Below are positions 17,192 through 25,349 of a stretch of DNA of 45,399 bases, in pieces; within the stretch, counting starts at the first letter, position 1; each line of letters starts with the position of its first letter. The DNA is from Sphingobacteriales bacterium TSM_CSM. GTDB lineage: Bacteria > Bacteroidota > Bacteroidia > Chitinophagales > UBA2359. The notes below the pieces were generated by a model that searched no databases, had not been told where the DNA came from, and saw only the letters and a list, made by a program, of their open reading frames with translations. A program made the translations under genes and the position numbers. Location of the stretch: NCBI GenBank assembly GCA_002212725.1, contig MTCR01000095.1, forward strand, positions 1 to 45,399, in the 5' to 3' direction.

Positions 17192-17430
17192 ATTGTTACA
17201 GGTGTGTGGGGTGCAAAGAAAAGTAAATGGTTTTGAGCGCCAAAAATACGCTTTTTTTCTGTTGGGCCGGTAAACTTTAGGTAAACACCTAAGTCATAGG
17301 CAAGCAGCGCCTGTTGATTTACCGCTTTTTATAACGAATTAATGCCCCGTAAAAGTGTTTGTGCTAAGGCCGCGCATTACAGGTGCCTGTTTTGGAACTT
17401 TTTGTGCCAGTTACCTATACCCCTCAACCT

Positions 17431-18120
17431 ATGAAAAACTTTGCCTTTTTCTGCACTTTAGTTGCCTTGTTTGCTGTTTTAGGCGGCACTCCGTCAGTTG
17501 CAGTTGCCCAAACTTCTAAAAGCCGCGGCAATGCCAACAGCAAACCACCTGTTAAAGACCCCAAAAACAAGCCTAAACCCAAGCCATCGGGCAATACAGA
17601 TAGCAACAAAACCAACCTGCTTAAAAATGCCTTTTCGTTTCATGGCGGCATTAATCTGGTAACCGATGGCGGTTCTTTTGGCATAGATGCTTTCCCGAAT
17701 ATTAATTTTAACCCTGCCGGCAAACGCTTTAGCGCCAACGCCGGCCCAATGTACCAACTGCGGCAGGCAGGCGGCAGCGTGCAACAGGTGTTTGGCGCAC
17801 GCGCCAACGCCCAATACCGGCTATTGCCCGGCCTTTATGCCAACGCCGGCTGGGAAACCACCAACTTGCCCAACCCCCGCTATACCCCGCCCAATGTTAA
17901 AGACCCCAACACAACAATAAACCCGCAACCCAAACGCCTTACCACCAACCGGCTGCCTTTGGGCGCCGGCTTTACCCAACGCCTGTTTGGCGTTAATGTA
18001 GATGTGTGTGTTATGTATGATTTGCTCTATCGCAAAAACTCGTCGCCCTATGCCACTCCCTACCTGTTTAGGGGAGGCGTGTTTCTGGGCAGCGGCAAGC
18101 GCCATAAAAACAAAGAATAA
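17431..18120 (+). CDS. Outer-membrane beta-barrel-like protein, paralogue 1
   Basis: I start at 17431 (229 residues), where MKNFAFF begins a signal peptide ending near AVAQT; an earlier methionine at 17383 adds sequence without signal character. A Lys/Pro/Asn-rich linker (about 35-60) precedes a region of alternating hydrophobic strands ending in GGVFLGSGK. It shares NRLPLGAGFTQ and the 'YDLLYRKN' block with the next gene, so the two are diverged tandem paralogues. The barrel assignment rests on strand alternation, aromatic and glycine spacing, and the paralogue's C-terminal phenylalanine. Function unknown. Confidence 0.75.
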   Translation: MKNFAFFCTLVALFAVLGGTPSVAVAQTSKSRGNANSKPPVKDPKNKPKPKPSGNTDSNKTNLLKNAFSFHGGINLVTDGGSFGIDAFPNINFNPAGKRFSANAGPMYQLRQAGGSVQQVFGARANAQYRLLPGLYANAGWETTNLPNPRYTPPNVKDPNTTINPQPKRLTTNRLPLGAGFTQRLFGVNVDVCVMYDLLYRKNSSPYATPYLFRGGVFLGSGKRHKNKE

Positions 18121-18161
18121 CAGCGGCAAACAAGCAATTGCATTGTTTTTAAAACAGCTGT

Positions 18162-18192
18162 TTGGTTTATACGCTTTTATGCCGTTACTTTG
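18162..18192 (+). promoter_or_regulatory. Candidate promoter for the second barrel gene
   Basis: TTG (18162-18164), 20 bp spacer, TTACTTTG (18185-18192). This matches TTG-N19/20-TAnnTTTG except for T instead of A at the second -7 position. The start codon follows at 18214. Confidence 0.45.
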
Positions 18193-18213
18193 CGTAAAAA
18201 TTAGCGCTGCCTC

Positions 18214-18852
18214 ATGAAAAAACAATATTGCTCCCGCATTTTGTGGATTGCCTTTTTAGCTGCCACATTGTTTGTTTGCCATACGGCACTGGCTCAACGC
18301 CAACCTCTGCCCCCACGCAACAACCCGCCCAAAGAAGATAATAAAACACAGCAAACCGGCGGGTTCGACCACAACCGCTTTTTTGGAGAAGGCAACATAG
18401 GGTTTAATGCCGGAAGCGGCTTTGCTTATGTGTCGGCATCGCCTGTATTGGGCTATTGGTTTACCAACCGCATATCGGCAGGCGCAGGCCCCATTTTTGA
18501 ATACTACCGATGGAGTAGCTACAAAGCCAACGTTTTGGGCGCCCGTGCTTTTGGCCGTTATCAGGCTTTTTCCAACCTGTTTAACAGCGGCGGCAACCTG
18601 TTTTTGCACGGACAGTACGATTTTTTATCTTACAAAGACAACGACCAGTTTAACGAAAAACGAATTACCGCACACCGCCTGCCCCTGGGACTTGGTTTCA
18701 GCCAGCCTATGGGCGGCATTGCCACTTTTAACCTCATGGCCTTGTACGATGTTTTATACAACAAAAACAAAGACCGGAATATACCGCTCTACAACTATGG
18801 TTATATTATTGACGGCTTTATTATTCAGGGTGGCGTAAATTTCGGGTTTTAA
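18214..18852 (+). CDS. Outer-membrane beta-barrel-like protein, paralogue 2
   Basis: A 212-residue exported protein with a signal peptide ending at TALAQ and a short Pro/Asn-rich linker, followed by about eight amphipathic strands. It finishes ...QGGVNFGF, and a terminal aromatic is typical of outer-membrane barrels. The HRLPLGLGFSQ and YDVLYNKN blocks match those of the preceding gene. It fits small porin-family barrels of Bacteroidota; transport or structural role unknown. It has its own candidate promoter, so the pair may be independently expressed. Confidence 0.8.
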   Translation: MKKQYCSRILWIAFLAATLFVCHTALAQRQPLPPRNNPPKEDNKTQQTGGFDHNRFFGEGNIGFNAGSGFAYVSASPVLGYWFTNRISAGAGPIFEYYRWSSYKANVLGARAFGRYQAFSNLFNSGGNLFLHGQYDFLSYKDNDQFNEKRITAHRLPLGLGFSQPMGGIATFNLMALYDVLYNKNKDRNIPLYNYGYIIDGFIIQGGVNFGF

Positions 18853-18918
18853 GCGGTAAAAAGCGTTCTTTGCAACGCCTGCCTTTCATTAACAACGGTT
18901 TACAAACAATAAAACAGC

Positions 18919-20436
18919 ATGTCGCATCATTTAAGTGAACAGGAATTAGAACGCCGCAAAGCATTGCAGGAACTATCGGATTTGGGAATAGAACCATACC
19001 CTGCCGAAGGTTTTGAGATAAATGCCAACACACAGGAAATACTGGAAAACTATAATTCCGAAGCAAAAAATTACCAACAGGTGCAAATAGCCGGCAGGCT
19101 AATGACCAAACGCATTATGGGCAAAGCCTCTTTTGCCGTGCTGCAAGATGCAAAAGGAAAAATTCAACTCTATATAAGCCGCGATGATATTTGCCCCGGC
19201 GAAGATAAAACCCTGTACAACACCGTATTTAAACGCCTGTTGGATATTGGCGATTTTATAGGGGTAAACGGCTATGTATTTACCACCCAAACCGGCGAAA
19301 TTACCCTGCATGTTACCGGCCTGAAACTGCTTAGCAAATCACTGAAACCGCTGCCCATAGTAAAAACAGAAAAAGACGGAACCGTACACGACGCCATAGC
19401 CGACCCCGAATTTAAATACCGGCAACGCTATGTAGATTTAACGGTAAACCCGCTGGTAAAAAACGTGTTCATGAAACGCTCGCAACTCATTGGCAGTATG
19501 CGCCGCTTTATGACCGAACTGGGCTACTTAGAAGTAGAAACCCCCATTTTGCAACCCATTTACGGCGGCGCAGCGGCACGGCCTTTTAAAACACACCACA
19601 ACGCATTAGACAGCGTTTTTTACATGCGAATTGCCAACGAGTTATACCTTAAACGCCTTATTGTTGGCGGGTTTGACGGGGTGTTTGAGTTTGCCAAGGA
19701 TTTCAGAAACGAGGGCATGAGCCGTTTTCATAACCCCGAATTTACCATGTTGGAAGTGTATGTGGCTTATAAAGACTACCAATGGATGATGGATTTTACC
19801 GAAGCCATGCTGGAACGCGCCGCATTGGACCTGCACGGAACCACCCAACTGCCCGTGGGCGAACATATTATAGACTTTAAACGCCCCTGGAAACGCTTTA
19901 CCATGTACGAAGCCATAGAACACTTTACCGGTATTGATATTTCGGAAATGAACGAAACCGACCTGCTTCAGGTATGCAAACAACTGCATATAGAAACCGA
20001 TAAAAGCATGGCAAGGGGTAAACTTATTGACGAAATTTTTGGCGCAAAATGCGAACCCTGCCTCATACAGCCTACTTTTATTACCGATTACCCGGTTGAA
20101 ATGTCGCCTTTGGCAAAAAAACACCGAAGCAAACCGGGGCTGGTAGAGCGCTTTGAAGCTATTTGCAACGGTAAAGAAATTTGCAACGCCTTTTCTGAAC
20201 TCAACGACCCCATAGACCAGCGCAAACGATTTGAAGACCAACTGGAACTGGGCCGCCGGGGCGATATTGAAGCCATGATGCTCGATGAAGATTTTCTCCG
20301 GGCGTTGGAGTATGGTATGCCGCCAACAGCAGGGCTTGGTATTGGTATTGACCGCCTTTGCATGATTATGACCAACCAGCCGTCTATACAAGACGTACTG
20401 TTCTTTCCGCAAATGAAGCCCGAAAAATTTGACTAA
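18919..20436 (+). CDS. lysS: Lysine--tRNA ligase (class II)
   Basis: A class II lysyl-tRNA synthetase of 505 residues, normal for the family. The N-terminal OB-fold anticodon domain includes VQIAGRLMTKRIMGKASFAVLQD. The catalytic domain has motif 1 (MRRFMTELGYLEVETPIL), motif 2 with FRNEGMSRFHNPEFTMLE, and motif 3 with GLGIGIDRLCMIMTN. All look intact. It is followed after only 15 bp by apaG on the same strand, so the two are likely co-transcribed. A long antisense reading frame over it is a shadow. Confidence 0.98.
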   Translation: MSHHLSEQELERRKALQELSDLGIEPYPAEGFEINANTQEILENYNSEAKNYQQVQIAGRLMTKRIMGKASFAVLQDAKGKIQLYISRDDICPGEDKTLYNTVFKRLLDIGDFIGVNGYVFTTQTGEITLHVTGLKLLSKSLKPLPIVKTEKDGTVHDAIADPEFKYRQRYVDLTVNPLVKNVFMKRSQLIGSMRRFMTELGYLEVETPILQPIYGGAAARPFKTHHNALDSVFYMRIANELYLKRLIVGGFDGVFEFAKDFRNEGMSRFHNPEFTMLEVYVAYKDYQWMMDFTEAMLERAALDLHGTTQLPVGEHIIDFKRPWKRFTMYEAIEHFTGIDISEMNETDLLQVCKQLHIETDKSMARGKLIDEIFGAKCEPCLIQPTFITDYPVEMSPLAKKHRSKPGLVERFEAICNGKEICNAFSELNDPIDQRKRFEDQLELGRRGDIEAMMLDEDFLRALEYGMPPTAGLGIGIDRLCMIMTNQPSIQDVLFFPQMKPEKFD

Positions 20437-20451
20437 CCTAATCCCTGCTAC

Positions 20452-20838
20452 ATGGTAACGGCTGTAACCGATGGCATAGAAGTAAGCGTAGAAGTTTTTT
20501 ACTACCCCGAAGGCTCTAATCCGCAACTGTCGGAGTATTTGCATGCCTACCGCATTACCATTACCAACCAAAGCAACCATACTGTACAACTGCTGTACCG
20601 CCATTGGTTCATATGGGACTCAGACGGCACTAAACGAGAAGTATCGGGCGCCGGTGTAGTGGGTGAGCAGCCTGTATTGGAACCGGGCGCATCGCACCAA
20701 TACACATCGGCTTGCAACCTGCATACCGAATTTGGGCGCATGCACGGCATTTATATTATGGAGCAACAAAACAACCGGCGCCGGTTTCCGGTAAATATAC
20801 CCGCTTTTACCATGACTGTGCCCTATAAACTTAACTGA
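20452..20838 (+). CDS. apaG: ApaG-domain protein
   Basis: A 128-residue ApaG, close to the usual 125-130. The fibronectin-III-like single domain contains the family blocks YRITITNQSNHTVQLLYRHW, WDSDG...EVSGAGVVGEQPVLEPGASHQYTS, and GRMHGIYIME. ApaG is linked to cobalt/magnesium phenotypes in enterobacteria, but its biochemical role is unsettled. It directly follows lysS. Confidence 0.95.
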   Translation: MVTAVTDGIEVSVEVFYYPEGSNPQLSEYLHAYRITITNQSNHTVQLLYRHWFIWDSDGTKREVSGAGVVGEQPVLEPGASHQYTSACNLHTEFGRMHGIYIMEQQNNRRRFPVNIPAFTMTVPYKLN

Positions 20839-21046
20839 AAAACTGCCCGGAAAACAAAAAAATAACGCTCAACCGCCCATTGGCAATTAAAACAGGGCAA
20901 CTGCCGTTAAACTATTGACAAAACAAAATGTCGAAGTTTTAAACTTGTTTGCGCAAAGGCGCAGCAGGCATGTTTAGCCTCAAGCCAACACGTGTTTATA
21001 TTACCAAAATAAGGCAATCATCATTCCCCAAATTTACTTTTACACA

Positions 21047-21598
21047 ATGAAAAAAACAGTTTTTGCCCTGGCGCTTGTTATCTGCTTTGCCACTTTTAAC
21101 TCGTTTACCATTTCAAACAGCGCCAAAGATGGCAAGGTAAACTGGATAAGCATGAGTCAAGCCATTGAACTTGCCCAAAAAGAACCCCGAAAAATTATTG
21201 TAGATGTATATGCCGACTGGTGCGGCTGGTGCAAAAAAATGGATAAAACCACTTACAGCCACCCCGCCATTGCCGACTACCTGAACGAAAAATACTACGC
21301 CGTAAAATTTGATGCCGAATCGAAAGAACCTATTACTGTTGGCGCAGAAACTTTCCGTTACAAACAAACCGGCCGCGGAGGCGTGCATGAACTGGCACAA
21401 ACCCTGCTCGAAGGGCAAATTTCGCTCCCTTCGGCGGTAGTATTAGATGAAAAACTGAGCAAACTTACCATTATTCCCGGCTACCAGGATGTGGAAATGA
21501 TGGATAAAGCCCTGCACTACTTTGGCGACGGTTACTATGACAAGGGCATTAAATGGGGCGTGTTTGAAAAAAATTACCGCCCCCGAATTAAAAACTAA
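21047..21598 (+). CDS. Exported thioredoxin-like protein (CGWC)
   Basis: A 183-residue protein with an N-terminal signal peptide (about 1-22). A thioredoxin-fold domain follows, containing DVYADWCGWCKKMDKTTY with the redox pair C-G-W-C (about 62-65). Helix and strand spacing after it (AVKFDAES..., LPSAVVLDE) fits the DUF255/thioredoxin_7-type periplasmic reductases. It could reduce or isomerise disulfides in the periplasm; the partner is unknown. The MITE-like element begins on the base right after the stop codon, and its 8-bp target duplication contains that stop codon. Confidence 0.88.
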   Translation: MKKTVFALALVICFATFNSFTISNSAKDGKVNWISMSQAIELAQKEPRKIIVDVYADWCGWCKKMDKTTYSHPAIADYLNEKYYAVKFDAESKEPITVGAETFRYKQTGRGGVHELAQTLLEGQISLPSAVVLDEKLSKLTIIPGYQDVEMMDKALHYFGDGYYDKGIKWGVFEKNYRPRIKN

Positions 21599-21780
21599 GT
21601 ACTTATTTAGGTTGTACCTTTGTTGGTGATGTTCTGCACTAAATTCCTTTCATTTTACCGCAAAGAACGCAAAGTTTTGCGCAAAGTTCCGCAAAGTTTT
21701 TTTGCGCTTTGGTCAATGCTTCAAATGAGCAAGGAGCAGGAGAAAATGCAGGGATTTACAGATAGTACCTAAATAGTTAC
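21599..21780 (+). mobile_element. MITE-like non-autonomous element, copy A (182 bp)
   Basis: Terminal inverted repeats are GTACTTATTTAGGTTGTACC (21599-21618) and the complement of 21761-21780, matching at 15 of 20 positions. A perfect 8-bp target duplication AAAACTAA flanks it (21591-21598 and 21781-21788). It contains no gene. A second copy, 162 bp, lies inverted at 25184-25345. The 20-bp length difference comes from extra CGCAAAG-type units around 21661-21700. The GTA-starting ends and 8-bp duplication resemble IS66-family elements, so an IS66-like transposase elsewhere in the genome may mobilise it; this is inference. Confidence 0.88.
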
Positions 21781-21851
21781 AAAACTAAAACCTGCCACTA
21801 CTTCCTGTTTTGGCTGCTGCCCGCAGCAGGTGCTGCGTGTGCCAAAATACA

Positions 21852-21890
21852 AAACCCCGCCGGATTTGTTTTCCGGCGGGGTTTGCATTT
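21852..21890. terminator. Strong bidirectional terminator hairpin
   Basis: A perfect 13-bp stem AAACCCCGCCGGA/TCCGGCGGGGTTT (21852-21864, 21872-21884), followed by GCATTTTT on the plus strand and by TTTTGTATTTTGG on the minus strand. It lies between the convergent thioredoxin-like gene and metG and could end transcription in both directions. Confidence 0.85.
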
Positions 21891-21917
21891 TTGAAGCCGC
21901 GGTGTGACTTCTGTTGA

Positions 21918-21950
21918 AGACATAGCATATCTGCCAGACATGCTATGTCT
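21918..21950. repeat. Inverted repeat downstream of metG
   Basis: An 11-bp perfect inverted repeat AGACATAGCAT/ATGCTATGTCT (21918-21928, 21940-21950). No T-run follows it. It may be a second, weaker 3'-end stem for metG. The remaining bases between 21781 and 21998 show nothing else. Confidence 0.55.
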
Positions 21951-21998
21951 AAATCCCGGCATCTATACTATGCCTAAATCCAATCCCGGAAAATTGCG

Positions 21999-24113
21999 CT
22001 AACTCACCACACTGCCGTTTGTTGCAGCTGCATCGGGGGCAACAAAAATAAGTTTTCCCCGGCTGTCTGCCATTAAAATCATGCCGTGGCTGTCAATGCC
22101 GCGCAGTTTCCGGGGCGCAAGGTTGGCAAGCAGCAGCACCTGCCGGCCAACCACTTCTTCGGGTTGGTAGTGCATGGCTATGCCCGATACTACGGTGCGT
22201 TGTTCAAAGCCAAGGTCTAAGGTAAGTTGCAGCAGTTTATCGGCTTTTGGCACTTTTTGGGCATCTAAAACGGTGGCAATGCGCAGGTCTAATTTAGCAA
22301 AGTCATCGTACTGTATGAGTTCTTTTACCGCTACATATTCGGCCGGTGTTTCAAGTGGCTCGGTTGCCGGTGTGGCATCTGTTGCTGCCGCATCGGGGTT
22401 TTTGGCGGCTTCGTAGGCTGCTTTTGCTTCGGCCAAACGTTGCACCTGGGCGGCAATGGCGGTATCGTCAATTTTTTCAAACAGCAGTTCGGGCTGGTTT
22501 ACCGTTGTTCCTTCGGCAATGGCATAAGTTCCTTGCAAAACTGCTGCTTTATCTTGTTGGCCAAGGTTAATAAAGCCGGCAATTTTGGCGGCAGTAAAGG
22601 GCAAAAACGGCTCAAGATATACGCCAAGCCACGCAACAAGTTCAAGGCAAACACCCAATATGGCTGCCGTTTCATCGGGTTGCTGTTTATACAGTTTCCA
22701 GGGTTCGGTATCGGTTAAAAACTTGTTGCCGGCGCGCGCCACGTCCATTACGGCATTCAGGGCGTTTCTGAACTCGTAGTTATGTATAAAAGTGTGTAGT
22801 TGTTTAGGCATGGTTTGCAGGGCGGTAAACACCTCCTGCGCCTGCGGTTGTATGGCTTGCCGTGCTGCCGGGGGTATATGGGGCAGTTTGCCGTTAAAAT
22901 ATTTATGCATAAGCACCAGTACCCTGTTTACCAAATTGCCCAATATGGCCACTAACTCATTGTTATTGCGCGCCTGGAAATCTGCCCAACTGAAATCGCT
23001 GTCTTTCTGTTCGGGCATGTTTACCGTAAGCACATAGCGCAGCACATCTTCCTTGCCCGGGAAATGGGTTAAATACTCGTGCAGCCAAACCGCATAATTG
23101 CGCGAGGTGGACATTTTATCGCCCTCCAAATTCATAAACTGATTGGCGGGTATGTTTACCGGCAGCGTGTAGTTGCCCAAAGCATGCAAAATAATAGGGA
23201 AAATAATACAGTGAAAAACAATGTTATCTTTTCCAATAAAATGTACCAATTTGGTATGCTCATCTTGCCAGTATGTTTGCCAGTTGTTGGGCAGCAGTGC
23301 CTTGGTTGCCGAAATATACCCAATGGGCGCATCGAGCCAAACGTACAGCGCCTTGCCTTCGGCGCCGGGCAGCGGTACGGGTACGCCCCAATCCAAATCG
23401 CGGGTCATGGCGCGCTCCTGCAAACCCTGCTCCACCCATGAACGGCATTGCCCCAATACGTGTTTTTTCCAGGGTTCCAGGTTTTGGGCATCTTCAATCC
23501 AGTTTTTCACCCATGCTTCGTAGCGGTTCATGGGCAGGTACCAATGTCGGGTAGGTTTAAGTACGGGTTGTTGCCCGCTAAGGGTAGATTTCGGGTTAAT
23601 TAAATCGGTGGGGCTAAGGCTGGAGCCGCATTTTTCGCATTGGTCGCCATAGGCATTTTCGTTGCCGCAGCGGGGGCAGGTTCCGGTAATATAGCGGTCG
23701 GCCAAAAACTGTTTAAATTCCTCGTCGTAGTATTGTTCGGTTTCTTTTTCGGTAAAAACACCGCGGTCAAACAGTTGTTTAAACACCTCTTGCGAGGTTT
23801 TATGGTGCAACGCATCGGAAGTGCGGTGGTAAACATCAAAGGAAATGCCTATTTGGGCAAAGGCGCGGCGGTTAATTTCGTGATATTTGTCAATAATTTG
23901 GCGGGGGGTAATGCCCTCTTGCTTGGCGCGTATGGTTATGGCTGCCCCATGTTCATCGGAGCCGCAAACAAACTTCACGTCTTCGCCGCACAGTCGCAGG
24001 TAGCGCACATAAATATCGGCGGGAATATAGGCTCCGGTAAGGTGTCCAATGTGCAACGGGCCATTGGCATAAGGCAGGGCGGCGGTAACTAAGTAGCGTT
24101 TTATGTTTAACAT
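21999..24113 (-). CDS. metG: Methionine--tRNA ligase with C-terminal tRNA-binding domain
   Basis: A class I synthetase that charges tRNA-Met. The 704-residue protein has the HIGH signature in PYANGPLHIGHLTG (about 15-28) and a zinc-binding CPRCG...CEKCG block (about 145-165). The KMSKS loop appears as DKMSTSRNY (about 338). A helical anticodon domain follows. After an Ala/Thr/Pro-rich linker, residues about 595-704 form an EMAP-II/Arc1p-like tRNA-binding domain (FAKLDLRIATVLDAQKVPKADKLL). This fused domain is usual for the long bacterial MetRS type. All catalytic blocks are intact. Confidence 0.98.
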   Translation of the reverse strand: MLNIKRYLVTAALPYANGPLHIGHLTGAYIPADIYVRYLRLCGEDVKFVCGSDEHGAAITIRAKQEGITPRQIIDKYHEINRRAFAQIGISFDVYHRTSDALHHKTSQEVFKQLFDRGVFTEKETEQYYDEEFKQFLADRYITGTCPRCGNENAYGDQCEKCGSSLSPTDLINPKSTLSGQQPVLKPTRHWYLPMNRYEAWVKNWIEDAQNLEPWKKHVLGQCRSWVEQGLQERAMTRDLDWGVPVPLPGAEGKALYVWLDAPIGYISATKALLPNNWQTYWQDEHTKLVHFIGKDNIVFHCIIFPIILHALGNYTLPVNIPANQFMNLEGDKMSTSRNYAVWLHEYLTHFPGKEDVLRYVLTVNMPEQKDSDFSWADFQARNNNELVAILGNLVNRVLVLMHKYFNGKLPHIPPAARQAIQPQAQEVFTALQTMPKQLHTFIHNYEFRNALNAVMDVARAGNKFLTDTEPWKLYKQQPDETAAILGVCLELVAWLGVYLEPFLPFTAAKIAGFINLGQQDKAAVLQGTYAIAEGTTVNQPELLFEKIDDTAIAAQVQRLAEAKAAYEAAKNPDAAATDATPATEPLETPAEYVAVKELIQYDDFAKLDLRIATVLDAQKVPKADKLLQLTLDLGFEQRTVVSGIAMHYQPEEVVGRQVLLLANLAPRKLRGIDSHGMILMADSRGKLIFVAPDAAATNGSVVS

Positions 24114-24435
24114 GCAGCGTTTTAAAATGGGTAATTGGTAAAAGCTTTTGGGGATTGACGTTTAGCGGTTTGTGAAGAAACGGCGTTTTGCCATATACCC
24201 ATGCCATTCGGGCAAATATAATAACCCGAAACAAAACTTTAACACAATGCGTTCAAATTTACCCGATTTTTAACCGGTACACCTGCAAAACTTATAGCAA
24301 CAGGCCTGTTTTTCGAGGGAATACCGGCATTAACAGCGCTAAACACCAATGTTAGCCGAATGGTGTTTGGGTGCCGCCGGAATTGCTATGGGGCATGTAT
24401 TGGAGTGCCTTTCTGCAAGTTAATCACGGCAGGCA
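24114..24435. other. Intergenic gap between metG and aat
   Basis: No gene is supported. A minus-strand TATATTTG (24213-24220) fits the TAnnTTTG -7 box and lies 100 bp before the metG start codon; a TTG is present but only 11 bp away. Otherwise I see no repeat, terminator or RNA structure here. Confidence 0.4.
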
Positions 24436-25146
24436 TTACAACACCGGGGGCATGGTTATGTCCAACTGCCAGTTGCCGCGCACAGTTTGCTTTTGCCTGT
24501 TTTCTTTCAACAATTGCAAAAAATGGCTGCGGGGTATGTGTTTGGCGCCCAGACTTTCGAGGTGTTGGGTGTGCAGTTGGCAGTCAACGAGGGTAAAACC
24601 CCAGGTTTGCAACTGCTTTACCAGCACAATAAAGCCCGCTTTAGAGGCATTGCTTTGGTGGCTAAACATAGACTCGCCATAAAAATGGCCACCCAGCGAC
24701 ACGCCATACAAACCGCCCGCCAACTCGCCGGTTTCGGAGTTCCACACCTCTACAGAATGGGCAAAACCGGCGCGGTGCAAGCGGCAATAAGCCGCCACCA
24801 TAGGCTGTGTAATCCAGGTTGAAGATTGTCCCGGGCGCAAAACGCGGCGGCAGGCGGTTACTACATCGCTAAAGCAGGTATCGAAGGTAATATTGAATTG
24901 CTGTTTTTTTAAAACCTGTTTCATACTTTTCGATACTTTCAGTTCTTGCGGGTATAGCACAAAGCGCGGGTCGGGCGACCACCACAGCAGGGGTTCGCCA
25001 CTGCTGTACCACGGAAAAATGCCCTGCCGGTAAGCCAGCAACAGCCGTTTTACCGATAAATCGCCGCCAACGGCCAGCAGCCCTTCTTCGGATGCCAGGT
25101 GCGGCGGCGGAAAAACCAATTCATTGGTAAGCAGGTAAACGGGCAT
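24436..25146 (-). CDS. aat: Leucyl/phenylalanyl-tRNA--protein transferase
   Basis: Aat adds Leu or Phe from charged tRNA to the N-terminal Lys/Arg of proteins, marking them for ClpS/ClpAP. The 236-residue length is usual. Family blocks: FPPPHLASEEGLLAVGGDLS, YRQGIFPWYSSGEPLLWWSPDPRFVL, ITQPMVAAYCRLHRAGFAHS, VEVWNSETGELAGGLYGVSLG and FYGESMFSHQSNASK. The MITE-like copy B begins 37 bp upstream of the start codon, so its end may lie in the aat promoter region. Confidence 0.97.
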   Translation of the reverse strand: MPVYLLTNELVFPPPHLASEEGLLAVGGDLSVKRLLLAYRQGIFPWYSSGEPLLWWSPDPRFVLYPQELKVSKSMKQVLKKQQFNITFDTCFSDVVTACRRVLRPGQSSTWITQPMVAAYCRLHRAGFAHSVEVWNSETGELAGGLYGVSLGGHFYGESMFSHQSNASKAGFIVLVKQLQTWGFTLVDCQLHTQHLESLGAKHIPRSHFLQLLKENRQKQTVRGNWQLDITMPPVL

Positions 25147-25183
25147 ATTGGCTAAATAATTGGTGCTGCGTATTAAATGCTAT

Positions 25184-25345
25184 GTAATTATTCAGGTTCT
25201 ATCTGTAAATCCCGGCATTTTCTCCTGCTCCTTGCTCATTGGAAGCATTGACCATAAAGAGCAAAAAAACTTTGCATTCTTTGCGGAAAAATGAAAGAAA
25301 TTCAGTGAAGAACGTCACCAACAAAGGTACAACCTGAATAAGTAC
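25184..25345 (-). mobile_element. MITE-like non-autonomous element, copy B (162 bp)
   Basis: The inverted counterpart of copy A. Its ends read GTACTTATTCAGGTTGTACC (complement of 25326-25345) and GTAATTATTCAGGTTCTATC (25184-25203), matching each other at 17 of 20 positions. A perfect 8-bp target duplication AATGCTAT flanks it (25176-25183 and 25346-25353). The right-hand duplication contains the stop codon of the M28 peptidase gene. The interior matches copy A by eye over nearly its whole length, apart from the missing 20-bp CGCAAAG-type stretch. Confidence 0.88.
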
Positions 25346-25349
25346 AATG

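Noticed and set aside
19642..20604. A 320-residue reading frame antisense to lysS and apaG
   Set aside because: It lies opposite strongly conserved synthetase motifs, has no recognisable domain, and results from codon bias in the real gene.
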